Origin: Bacteroidota bacterium
GTDB taxonomy: Bacteria > Bacteroidota > Bacteroidia > Flavobacteriales_D > JABDKJ01
Reading direction: 5' to 3'
Assembly: GCA_027621335.1 (NCBI GenBank)
Contig: JAQCAN010000067.1
Coordinates: forward strand, 1 to 10,712
Length of the DNA stretch: 10,712 nt
The first letter of the stretch is position 1. Each line of letters opens with the position of its first letter. The position numbers and the translations under genes are program-made. A model generated the notes under the pieces. That model ran no database searches and had not been told where the DNA came from. It saw nothing but the letters and a program-made list of their open reading frames with translations. Of this stretch, positions 1 through 6,514 are shown piece by piece.

Positions 1-643
1 CGAATCGTGTCCGGACGATATTGGATACTTTACCCTTCTCTGTATTGAAGGCGGCATTCTCAAAAGGGTAGACCATCTGAAGGGCGGTGAAATATCCGAG
101 GTAACCATCATTGGTCTTGGCTGAAGGGTCATCAGAGGATTCCTTGGCTACTTTACCAAAGTCAGCCCCAGGCTTCATGACTTCAGAACGAAGAGACTGA
201 ATGCGTTTGTAGGCAGCCAACGTATCTGCAGGAGGGGCATCTTCAGCCACGCTGATGAGGATATGACTGGCCTCCACTTCAGTGTGCAGACGGTCATAAG
301 CCTCGCGAAGGAGTTCTTCTTTTTTGGCATTGTCTACCAGATAAGGTCTGGCCAGCTGCTTGCGGTAACCCTCCAATTCGCTGACAAAGGCTGGATTGGT
401 ATCCAATTTCAAGGCTTCAGCCTCCTTCACTTTCAGTTTGAAGTTGATGAAGAGCTCCACGTATTCGTCAAGAGCTGCATCGGTGATGACGCTGTCCTTA
501 TTGTTCTTCTTATAGATGGATTCGAATTCTCTCTTGCTTACTGGCTCTCCATCAACGGACATGATGGTAGGAGAATTCTGCGCTGTCAGTGAAAATCCAG
601 TCCAAAAAAATAGGACTAGGACGGAAAATTTAATCTTGTTCAT
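1..643 (-). CDS. Periplasmic parvulin-type peptidyl-prolyl cis-trans isomerase (PpiC/SurA-like), C-terminus beyond left edge
   Basis: Reading from the ATG at 643 gives 214 residues with no stop before the window edge, so this is the N-terminal part of a longer protein. Residues 1-22 form a signal peptide (basic start MNKIK, hydrophobic core, cleavage near SLTAQ), placing it in the periplasm. Residues 25-120 resemble the helical SurA/PpiC N-terminal region (SVDGEPVSKREFESIYKKN, then KLKVKEAEALKL). A parvulin domain begins near residue 123 with VEASHILI and includes DFGKVAKESSDDPSAKTNDG and the typical GYLGYF at 180-185. Family members isomerise prolyl bonds and chaperone outer-membrane proteins; Bacteroidota homologues often carry more than one rotamase domain, and whether this one does cannot be seen. 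It lies 89 bases downstream of guaB on the same strand, with its own -7-like element in the gap. The family call is firm; the precise SurA or PpiC role is not. Confidence 0.9.
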   Translation of the reverse strand, partial: MNKIKFSVLVLFFWTGFSLTAQNSPTIMSVDGEPVSKREFESIYKKNNKDSVITDAALDEYVELFINFKLKVKEAEALKLDTNPAFVSELEGYRKQLARPYLVDNAKKEELLREAYDRLHTEVEASHILISVAEDAPPADTLAAYKRIQSLRSEVMKPGADFGKVAKESSDDPSAKTNDGYLGYFTALQMVYPFENAAFNTEKGKVSNIVRTRF

Positions 644-713
644 GATGTAGTCTCTAAAAGTTGTCTCCTCAATCAAAAAGCATTCCTATTCTGTTGCTTT
701 TCATTCGGGAGGC

Positions 714-721
714 CAAAAATA
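714..721 (-). promoter_or_regulatory. Candidate -7 promoter element TATTTTTG for the PPIase gene
   Basis: The minus strand reads TATTTTTG here, an exact match to the Bacteroidota -7 consensus TAnnTTTG. It sits between the guaB stop and the PPIase ATG and would give a leader of roughly 65 bases. The expected -33 position falls in the end of guaB and is only T-rich (around TTTT), not a clear TTTG. It suggests that the PPIase gene can be transcribed independently of guaB. No convincing guaB terminator is visible in the same gap. Confidence 0.45.
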
Positions 722-732
722 GCTAAAGAGAC

Positions 733-2202
733 TTATCTAAAACTGTAATTGGGTGCTTCTCTTGTTATGGATACATCATGAGGGTGGCTTTCTTTCATGC
801 CTGCTCCAGTGATACGGATGAACTCGCTCTTCCTCAATGCCTCAATGTCCTTGGCTCCGCAATAGCCCATGCCAGCCCGCAGGCCTCCAATGAGTTGATA
901 GACCACTTCGGAAACATTTCCCCTGAATGGGACTTTTCCTGAAATGCCTTCAGGCACGAACTTGCTGATCTCATCGGTGTTCTCTTGGAAGTAGCGATCC
1001 TTGGAACCATGCTGCATGGCTTCGATGGAACCCATTCCTCTGTAGGACTTGAATTTCCTTCCTTCATATATGATTGTCTCCCCAGGGGACTCTTCCACTC
1101 CAGCCAGCATAGAACCTACCATGATAGAGCCTGCTCCACCAGCGAGGGCTTTCACCAGATCACCGGAGTATCTGACACCACCATCAGCTATGAGGGGTAT
1201 TCCATATCCCTGAAGTGCTTCAGCCACATTGAAGATGGCCGTTAATTGAGGTACTCCCACCCCTGCGATGACGCGAGTGGTACAGATGGACCCCGGTCCT
1301 ATGCCTACTTTGACCGCATCTGCGCCATGATCGGCCAAGTACTTGGCTCCATCACCAGTAGCGATATTTCCGACCACTACATCCACATGGGGCATCAGGT
1401 TCTTCACTTCTTTCAAAATTTCGACCACGCCTTTGGTGTGTCCATGTGCAGTATCGATGACCAAGGCATCCACACCTGCTTCTACAAGGGCAGCTGCTCG
1501 CTTCAATGAATCCATAGTCACCCCGATGGCTGCAGCCACTCTCAATCGGCCAAAGGAATCCTTACAGCTATGGGGATGCATCTTCACCTTGATGATATCT
1601 CTGAAGGTGACCAGACCTACCAGTTTCCCTTCGTCATCCACCACTGGCAATTTCTCGATCTTGTGCTCTTGAAGGATGTCTTCGGCTTTTGTAAGGTCGC
1701 TGTCCGGTTTGACCGTGACCAGATGATCCTTGGTCATGACTTCGATGATGGGCTTGGTGCTGTCCTTTTCGAACCTCAGGTCTCTATTGGTGACTATGCC
1801 TTTGAGAGTACCTTTTTCATCGACCACTGGAATTCCTCCGATGCTATGTTCGGCCATGAGCCTGAGCGCGTCACCGACTCTCTGCCCGACCATCAGCGTG
1901 ACCGGATCCATGATCATCCCACTCTCCGAACGTTTGACTTTACGGACCTCATTGGCCTGCTGCTCGATCGTCATGTTCTTATGGATGACTCCTATACCTC
2001 CTTCACGGGCGATAGCTATGGCCAACTTACTCTCCGTAACTGTATCCATGGCTGCAGAGACCAGAGGGGTCTTGAGCATGATGTTACGCGAGAAGGGCGA
2101 TTGGATGTTCACGTCCTTAGGTAGGACCTCTGAATATGCGGGGACGAGGAGCACATCATCATAGGTGAGACCTTCAGTAATGATGCGATTGGGAGTTGCC
2201 AT
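733..2202 (-). CDS. guaB: Inosine-5'-monophosphate dehydrogenase
   Basis: This cytoplasmic enzyme oxidises IMP to XMP with NAD+, the committed step of guanine nucleotide synthesis. The protein is full length for the bacterial family at 489 residues. The TIM barrel starts with LTYDDVLLVPAYSEVLP (12-28). It is interrupted by a tandem CBS (Bateman) pair at about 95-215, with IGGIPVVDEKGTLKGIVTNR and the parallel KLPVVDDEGKLVGLVTFRD. The catalytic loop is GPGSICTTR (302-310) with Cys307 as nucleophile. DGG at 340-342 and GS at 363-364 bind the IMP phosphate, and the mobile flap carries the Arg403-Tyr404 pair (KDRYFQ). The ATG at 2202 is the natural start because the conserved N-terminus follows directly. 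The CBS pair is a known allosteric site for adenine and guanine nucleotides in many bacteria. All key residues are present. Confidence 0.98.
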   Translation of the reverse strand: MATPNRIITEGLTYDDVLLVPAYSEVLPKDVNIQSPFSRNIMLKTPLVSAAMDTVTESKLAIAIAREGGIGVIHKNMTIEQQANEVRKVKRSESGMIMDPVTLMVGQRVGDALRLMAEHSIGGIPVVDEKGTLKGIVTNRDLRFEKDSTKPIIEVMTKDHLVTVKPDSDLTKAEDILQEHKIEKLPVVDDEGKLVGLVTFRDIIKVKMHPHSCKDSFGRLRVAAAIGVTMDSLKRAAALVEAGVDALVIDTAHGHTKGVVEILKEVKNLMPHVDVVVGNIATGDGAKYLADHGADAVKVGIGPGSICTTRVIAGVGVPQLTAIFNVAEALQGYGIPLIADGGVRYSGDLVKALAGGAGSIMVGSMLAGVEESPGETIIYEGRKFKSYRGMGSIEAMQHGSKDRYFQENTDEISKFVPEGISGKVPFRGNVSEVVYQLIGGLRAGMGYCGAKDIEALRKSEFIRITGAGMKESHPHDVSITREAPNYSFR

Positions 2203-2203
2203 T

Positions 2204-2219
2204 TTATAGGGATCTATAA
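2204..2219. promoter_or_regulatory. Perfect inverted repeat in the guaB leader
   Basis: The sequence is TTATAG-GGAT-CTATAA, a perfect 6-base inverted repeat around a 4-base loop, ending one base before the guaB start codon. It lies between the -7-like element at 2228-2235 and the ATG, so it would fill nearly the whole predicted leader. It could be a DNA operator overlapping the transcription start or a weak RNA hairpin at the initiation region. Stem composition is A/T-rich, so RNA stability would be low and an operator is the more natural reading. The function is inferred. Confidence 0.35.
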
Positions 2220-2227
2220 TTGGCGCC

Positions 2228-2235
2228 CAAAGTTA
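2228..2235 (-). promoter_or_regulatory. Candidate -7 promoter element TAACTTTG for guaB
   Basis: The minus strand reads TAACTTTG, an exact match to the Bacteroidota TAnnTTTG element, in the 47-base gap between the preceding gene's stop and the guaB ATG. Transcription would begin about 20 bases before the ATG. No TTTG is seen at the normal -33 spacing (17 to 21 bases upstream), so the promoter is weak or depends on other contacts. Confidence 0.5.
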
Positions 2236-2249
2236 CAACATTGATTGAT

Positions 2250-4349
2250 TTAAGGCGCATATAGAACGGTGATTGTACCGTTCCGCGTTATCTCTTGCCC
2301 ATTGCCTCTGAAAAAGACAATCCTGTAGGCATAAACTCCTTCAGGCACGGGGTTCCCTTCGGAAGAAGTACCATCCCAACCCGTGTCGATATCGGTGGAT
2401 TCATGAAGCAGTCGGCCCCAGCGATCGAAGACCTGAAGGAGATAGCGATCCCTATCGAAGTACCCTCCTATGGGTCTGAAAACGCCATTGGCTCCTCCGA
2501 CTACAATGGCATTCGGGATGAACATGAGGTATTCCTGAACTGCGCATGCTGCATTGGATGTGCTTCTCTGGTCGAAACCATATGAATTACCTGATTCCAC
2601 CGCTTGGACCGTGTAGCAATACTGGGCCTGTTCAATGTAATCTATCTCTGTATCCACATTGTCCGTGAAATATGTTCTATCCCCTGTCACAGTCGCGTAA
2701 GGAACATTAGGGAAGACCATGGTCTCACTCCTGAAGATGCGATAGGTCTGGACCTGCCCATCCCAGGTGCCGTAGTCCGTCCAAGTGAGAGTATTGGTCC
2801 TTGATTCTGAATCCGCTATGACGGTCAATCGGATGTTGGAACTGACATTGGAATAGCTATCCTCGAAACCACAACTGTCTACGATGGCGACCCGATAGCT
2901 ATATATTGTGCTTCCAGGGTCAACATCGGCATCTACTACGGTAATAAAGCCATCAGCATCGGCTGCTGTCTGCGATCTAGTGATGAGTTCATCAAAGTCT
3001 TCTCCGAATATATCCAGTTTCTGAAACCGATATCGGGTCCGAGTGGCAGCCGGATCGACCAAAACCTTCAGTTCGACCTCATTTCTTGCGATCACCGAGA
3101 CGTTAGCCAGATAATTGAAATCCGGAAGATCAGGATATTGGGTGAAAATCTCCTGCTTGGCGGAAAGTGAGGGTCTGCGTTCATCGAAAGGCAAAGCCTT
3201 CACAACAAAGGAGTAGTTGGTCAGGACGTCAACATTGGCAAAGGTGTAACCATTGGCATTGGCCGAAACCGTGTCCAAGACCTGCATCGCTGTACCGCTT
3301 AGGCCACCATAGACGACATACCTGCGCACACCATCGGGCCATTCCTCGTAGTCGTTCCATGTGATCCTGATGGCCCTGTCGCAGATGATGAACTCCAATT
3401 CAGGAAGGATGGTGAAATGAGGCACCTGTTGATCCACTGAACCTCGATTTCCACAGGTATCCAAAGGGACGACATAGAAGCCTTCGGAGTTCGCTCCTGC
3501 ATCGGACAATGGATATTGGTAAGAGAGGATGCTGGGGTCGGTCAACTCCACAAGCTGCACATCGTTCTCATCCAAGACCCTGTAGGCGCCAATGTCTCCT
3601 TCAGGGCTGGGATACCAATAAATGATGGCCTGATTGGTCATGGTATCCACCGAGACTGTCTCGATCAAGGGCGCTGTCGGCCCTGTGGCATCTTGAAAAT
3701 CTTCCTCCTGCTCATTGCTCTGACCTATGCAACCCGACTGATGGAACAATTGAAGCCTGAATGAAACGGGGACACTGACAGCGGGCAGGTGGCACACTTG
3801 TATGGCTCTCGTGTAAAAAGCGATGGTCTCTCCGAATGCATCGACTGACAAGCTCAGCTCATCCACAGCCAAGGTATCGATATCCGACCAGTTACCGTCA
3901 TAGTTGATCTGCACCACATAGTAGAGGAAGGGCTCCAATTCTTGGGGAGTGATGAACTGCTTCCAGGTGAGCCGTGCTACGCTGAAATCCACTATCGCAG
4001 ATAGATTCAGGTCGATGGTCGACACCGTATCAGAGTTGAAGGTCTCAGCACCGTAAGATGCGGTCAAGAAGTACAGGATGGCTTCGTTGGCTGCAAGGGT
4101 CCCTATTTGGAAGTGCTCGGTCTGGTTGACGTCCGTGTAGGTGGCAAGGAGGGTGTTAAGGCCACTCACAGGGTTATATCGATAAACTTCCAGGTCATCG
4201 AATATGGCATCAGGATCGTCTATGCCCTGCCAAGTGATGCGCACATCATCACCTTCCACTGAGACGCACTGAATCACAGGCGCCTCTTGGGCCAAAAGGC
4301 CTGACGAAGAAAGCAAGCACAACATAATGATTTTGAAGACTCTAGACAT
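2250..4349 (-). CDS. Secreted fibronectin-III-like multidomain protein with T9SS type B (CHU_C) C-terminal sorting domain
   Basis: The 699-residue product starts with a Sec signal peptide (MSRVFKIIMLCLLSSSGLLAQ, residues 1-21). Residues 22-604 look like about six consecutive beta-sandwich modules of fibronectin-III type, roughly 22-112, 113-210, 222-312, 313-403, 408-508 and 509-604. The modules share features such as RITWNDYEEWPDG (328-340) against TLTWTDYGTWDG (519-530), and DTCGNRG (297-303) against DSCGFED (491-497); paired cysteines suggest disulfides. Residues 608-699 match the gliding-motility-associated/T9SS type B domain: MFIPNAI, then LLQVFDRWGRLLHES, GWDG, and PEGVYAYRIVFF. This domain directs export through the type IX secretion system and surface attachment or release. 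No enzymatic domain is apparent, so an adhesin or structural role is likely but unproven. The gene begins 38 bases after the stop of the FMN enzyme gene. No PorP/SprF-like partner gene is in the window. Confidence 0.88.
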   Translation of the reverse strand: MSRVFKIIMLCLLSSSGLLAQEAPVIQCVSVEGDDVRITWQGIDDPDAIFDDLEVYRYNPVSGLNTLLATYTDVNQTEHFQIGTLAANEAILYFLTASYGAETFNSDTVSTIDLNLSAIVDFSVARLTWKQFITPQELEPFLYYVVQINYDGNWSDIDTLAVDELSLSVDAFGETIAFYTRAIQVCHLPAVSVPVSFRLQLFHQSGCIGQSNEQEEDFQDATGPTAPLIETVSVDTMTNQAIIYWYPSPEGDIGAYRVLDENDVQLVELTDPSILSYQYPLSDAGANSEGFYVVPLDTCGNRGSVDQQVPHFTILPELEFIICDRAIRITWNDYEEWPDGVRRYVVYGGLSGTAMQVLDTVSANANGYTFANVDVLTNYSFVVKALPFDERRPSLSAKQEIFTQYPDLPDFNYLANVSVIARNEVELKVLVDPAATRTRYRFQKLDIFGEDFDELITRSQTAADADGFITVVDADVDPGSTIYSYRVAIVDSCGFEDSYSNVSSNIRLTVIADSESRTNTLTWTDYGTWDGQVQTYRIFRSETMVFPNVPYATVTGDRTYFTDNVDTEIDYIEQAQYCYTVQAVESGNSYGFDQRSTSNAACAVQEYLMFIPNAIVVGGANGVFRPIGGYFDRDRYLLQVFDRWGRLLHESTDIDTGWDGTSSEGNPVPEGVYAYRIVFFRGNGQEITRNGTITVLYAP

Positions 4350-4354
4350 TCTGG

Positions 4355-4362
4355 CAAAGATA
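4355..4362 (-). promoter_or_regulatory. Candidate -7 element TATCTTTG abutting the start of the T9SS-domain gene
   Basis: The minus strand reads TATCTTTG, an exact TAnnTTTG match, only five bases upstream of the annotated ATG at 4349. With usual Bacteroidota spacing the transcript would start at or within a base or two of the ATG, implying a leaderless mRNA. A clear -33 TTTG at normal spacing is absent; one lies 26 bases upstream, which is too far. Confidence 0.4.
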
Positions 4363-4387
4363 CGACCTCATAAACGCTTAATAAGAC

Positions 4388-5341
4388 TCAAAACATGTAC
4401 CGTTCAGCAGTGAACTGTTCATCTCTTGCAACTTGGAATTCCAAGAGGAGGTCGTGGATGATCTCAGCGGCAGGTCGGATATCATCGATCATGCTGGAGA
4501 TCTGTCCTATCTCCAGTTCGCCTTCTTGGAGGTTCCCTTCGAACATGCCTTTCTTAGCTCTGCCGCGTCCTAAGAGTTTGGCCAATTCTTCAGGATCAGC
4601 CTTTCGTTGGTAGGCTTCTCTTACATCTTTTGCAAATGATCCATCAAGTAATCTTACCGGTGTCAACTCCTTCAATGTCAATGATGTATCTCCTTCTTTA
4701 GCTTCGAGCACCTTGGCTTTGAACGCCTGATGAGCTGAGGACTCTTCAGAGGCTACGAAACGACTTCCGATCTGCACGGCATCAGCTCCAAGATTCAAAC
4801 AAGCAAGCATCGCGCGCCCGCTCCCTATTCCCCCTGCTGCGATCAACGGAACAGAAATAGCCTTGCGAACGTCAGGAATCAAACAGAGCGTAGTGGTCTC
4901 TTCCCTCCCATTATGCCCTCCAGCCTCGAATCCTTCAGCTACGATGGCATCCACACCGGCTAGTTCGGCTTTCATCGCGAACTTCCTACTGGAGACCACG
5001 TGGATGACTTTGATTCCTGAATCCTTGAAACGTGCGGTCCACTTCGCAGGGTTGCCTGCCGAGGTGATGACGATGGGTACTTTGTGCTTCTCTATGAGCT
5101 CGATATGATCATCGACTTGAGGATAGATAAGGGGAAGATTCACTGCAAAGGGCTTATCGGTGCTCCGCTTACATTTAGTGAGGTGTTCTTCTAGAACTTC
5201 GGGATACATCGATCCGGAGCCGATGACCCCTAAGATTCCTTCGTTACTGCAAGCACTGGCCAGTTTCCAGCCTGAGCACCAGATCATACCAGCCTGGATG
5301 ATCGGGCTTTTGACATCAAATATTTGGCAGAATCTATTCAT
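4388..5341 (-). CDS. FMN-dependent nitronate monooxygenase / FabK-like enoyl reductase family protein
   Basis: The 317-residue protein is a TIM-barrel flavoenzyme of the 2-nitropropane dioxygenase (NMO) family, normally cytoplasmic. The N-terminus SPIIQAGMIWCSGWKLASA (12-30) corresponds to the family's substrate and FMN-binding start. VITSAGNP (91-98) is the barrel strand that follows. AEGFEAGGHNG (135-145) contains His143, the catalytic histidine position of the family, and the phosphate of FMN is bound by AAGGIGSG (168-175) and QIGSRF (190-195). Family members oxidise alkyl nitronates such as propionate 3-nitronate, while the related FabK proteins reduce enoyl-ACP, and these two are hard to separate by motif alone. 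The ATG at 5341 directly precedes the conserved N-terminus. No exact TAnnTTTG element is seen upstream. The gene is divergent from the DUF6089 gene and 38 bases upstream of the T9SS protein gene. Substrate unknown. Confidence 0.88.
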   Translation of the reverse strand: MNRFCQIFDVKSPIIQAGMIWCSGWKLASACSNEGILGVIGSGSMYPEVLEEHLTKCKRSTDKPFAVNLPLIYPQVDDHIELIEKHKVPIVITSAGNPAKWTARFKDSGIKVIHVVSSRKFAMKAELAGVDAIVAEGFEAGGHNGREETTTLCLIPDVRKAISVPLIAAGGIGSGRAMLACLNLGADAVQIGSRFVASEESSAHQAFKAKVLEAKEGDTSLTLKELTPVRLLDGSFAKDVREAYQRKADPEELAKLLGRGRAKKGMFEGNLQEGELEIGQISSMIDDIRPAAEIIHDLLLEFQVARDEQFTAERYMF

Positions 5342-5378
5342 TATCGCTCTGGTGAAAGGGTTGAGAACCAGTAAATAG

Positions 5379-5403
5379 GAACATTATGAACATTAGAACG
5401 TAA
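5379..5403. repeat. Iterated GAACATTA direct repeats upstream of the FMN enzyme gene
   Basis: GAACATTA occurs at 5379-5386 and again at 5388-5395, followed by the related GAACGTAA at 5396-5403, giving unit spacing of 9 and then 8 bases. The array lies 38-62 bases upstream of the ATG at 5341, about where the promoter of that gene should be. It may be a regulator binding site. A chance A/T-rich repeat cannot be excluded. Confidence 0.35.
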
Positions 5404-5411
5404 GTTATTAA

Positions 5412-5424
5412 AAAAGTGACTTTT
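5412..5424. repeat. Short palindrome AAAAGT-G-ACTTTT
   Basis: Two perfect 6-base arms surround a single central G. It lies between the repeats at 5379-5403 and the plus-strand promoter, so it could be an operator serving either divergent gene. The A/T-rich arms make chance occurrence fairly easy. Confidence 0.25.
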
Positions 5425-5448
5425 CAGTACCTTCACGCCATTCGTAGC

Positions 5449-5479
5449 TTTGGCTAGACAGAAGGCAAAGGTATATTTG
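5449..5479 (+). promoter_or_regulatory. Bacteroidota-type promoter TTTG-N19-TATATTTG for the DUF6089 gene
   Basis: TTTG at 5449-5452 is followed, after exactly 19 bases, by TATATTTG at 5472-5479, matching both the -33 and -7 elements of the Bacteroidota housekeeping promoter. Transcription would begin near 5484-5487, leaving a leader of about 20 bases before the ATG at 5506. This is the best-formed promoter in the window. Confidence 0.7.
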
Positions 5480-5505
5480 CTAGATTCTAAACACACAATC
5501 ACTCA

Positions 5506-6489
5506 ATGCTGAGGTTTTCCATTTTCTTCCTGTGTCTGTTTTTGAGCATAGGATTGATGTCCCAGTATAACTGGGATTGGGGGGTCCATGCTGGGGCCTC
5601 CAACTATTTGGGGGACATCGGAGGGAAAGATCAGGCGCGTAGGGATTTTATCTATGACGTCAAGTTGAATCAGACCCGTTGGGTCTTCGGTGGCCATATC
5701 CGATATAAGGTCACTCGATCTTTCTCAGCCTCTTTTGCCATGATGTATGGTCGAGTTCAAGGTTTCGACAGCGAAACCATCTACGGGCCTAGAAGAGCCC
5801 GTAATTTGAATTTCCGTAACGACATTTTGGAAGCCTCCATCAGAGGGGAATACACCTTCTACTCGGACAACGACCTTGGAGGTCGCGGCTATTATAATCC
5901 TGATTTCAGGGTCTTTGGCTTTTTAGGGCTGGCGGCACTCACTAATAATCCCAAAGGTTATCTCAACGAGGATAATGGAGATTTCCCAGCGGGTTGGTAT
6001 AGTCTGAGAGAACTCAAGACCGAAGGTCAGGACCAACCTTATGGCAAGTTCACTGCGGCCATTCCAATGGGTGTAGGTGTGTACTTGACACATAACAAGA
6101 AATATCGCTTTGGTTGGGAACTGGGCTACAGAGTGAGTTTTACGGACTATTTGGATGACATCAGCGGGACGTATGCCCCTGACGCAGAACTAGAGACCGA
6201 CTTGGCTAGAGCGCTTGCTAATCAAACTACCCCTGAGATCATAGCAGAAGTGTTCGGTGCCGAGCATCCTGGAGAGATCTATAATTACCATTATGCCCCT
6301 GGATATGATGGGACATACAGGAATCCACGTGGTATAAACAACTACAATGACGGATACGTCTTCACGACCTTCAGTGCTGGGATGATCATCCAATCCAAGA
6401 GCAAGTTCAGCCAAAAGTTCAGCCAAAAGCCCAGGTATAACTGGTTTAATGGCCGTAAGCGCAGCAAGAAATCCAGAGCCAAGTTCTAA
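5506..6489 (+). CDS. DUF6089-type outer-membrane beta-barrel protein
   Basis: The 327-residue product has a signal peptide (MLRFSIFFLCLFLSIGLMSQ, 1-20). It is followed by YNWDWGVHAGASNYLGDIGG (21-40), a pattern I recognise as the DUF6089 family signature of Bacteroidota. Alternating aromatic beta-strands follow, for example FGGHIRYKVTRSFSASFAMMYGR (61-83, quoted in parts: strand 61-68 and strand 72-83), ASIRGEYTFYS (110-120) and FRVFGFLGLAAL (134-145). YRVSFTDYLDDISGTY (208-223) is the strand and loop motif common in OmpA-like small barrels of this phylum. After the last strand (residues 283-296) comes a polar, strongly basic tail of about 30 residues, with a duplicated KFSQ and GRKRSKKSRAKF at the end. 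The cellular role of the family is not known to me; it is often found near outer-membrane assembly genes, but that linkage is not visible here. It converges on the polysaccharide operon with a 9-base gap. Confidence 0.83.
   Translation: MLRFSIFFLCLFLSIGLMSQYNWDWGVHAGASNYLGDIGGKDQARRDFIYDVKLNQTRWVFGGHIRYKVTRSFSASFAMMYGRVQGFDSETIYGPRRARNLNFRNDILEASIRGEYTFYSDNDLGGRGYYNPDFRVFGFLGLAALTNNPKGYLNEDNGDFPAGWYSLRELKTEGQDQPYGKFTAAIPMGVGVYLTHNKKYRFGWELGYRVSFTDYLDDISGTYAPDAELETDLARALANQTTPEIIAEVFGAEHPGEIYNYHYAPGYDGTYRNPRGINNYNDGYVFTTFSAGMIIQSKSKFSQKFSQKPRYNWFNGRKRSKKSRAKF
6403..6429 (+). repeat. 12-base tandem duplication inside the DUF6089 gene
   Basis: AAGTTCAGCCAA occurs twice in tandem (6403-6414 and 6415-6426) followed by a partial third AAG. 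It is in frame and encodes KFSQ-KFSQ-K at residues 300-308, at the junction between the last barrel strand and the basic tail. The copies are identical, so this is either a recent duplication or maintained by selection. Confidence 0.8.
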
Positions 6490-6496
6490 GAACTGA

Positions 6497-6514
6497 CTTC
6501 AAGGTCGCTTGAAG
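6497..6514. terminator. Hairpin at the convergent junction, possible bidirectional terminator
   Basis: CTTCAAG-GTCG-CTTGAAG is a perfect 7-base stem with a 4-base loop. It spans the stop codon of the minus-strand GT2 gene and lies eight bases after the plus-strand DUF6089 stop. It is flanked by two copies of GAACTGA (6490-6496 and 6514-6520). There is no T-tract on either side, so it is not a classical intrinsic terminator. The position is suggestive, but the function is uncertain. Confidence 0.35.

Larger units (their letters stand above)
5342..5505. other. Divergent intergenic region with promoter, palindrome and direct repeats
   Basis: This 164-base stretch separates the minus-strand FMN enzyme gene from the plus-strand DUF6089 gene. 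It contains the plus-strand promoter at 5449-5479, a short palindrome at 5412-5424 and repeated GAACATTA units at 5379-5403. A second, small palindrome TAGA-T-TCTA lies at 5481-5489, next to the predicted start of the plus-strand transcript. I see no RNA gene or short open reading frame worth calling. Confidence 0.6.

Noticed and set aside
263..592. Plus-strand open frame of 109 codons opposite the PPIase gene
   Set aside because: The minus-strand frame encodes a clear signal peptide and parvulin domain, so this is a shadow.
1570..2124. Plus-strand open frame of 184 codons opposite guaB
   Set aside because: It is antisense to a fully conserved gene, is rich in His and Asp from reverse-complemented guaB codons, and has no recognisable domain or promoter.
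2220..2230. Near-palindrome TTGGCGCCCAA upstream of guaB
   Set aside because: The symmetry is imperfect and short, and it overlaps the end of the -7 element; chance is a sufficient explanation.
5342..5378. Promoter for the FMN enzyme gene
   Set aside because: The minus strand has only near-matches such as TATTTACTGG and no exact TAnnTTTG, so I did not call a promoter there.
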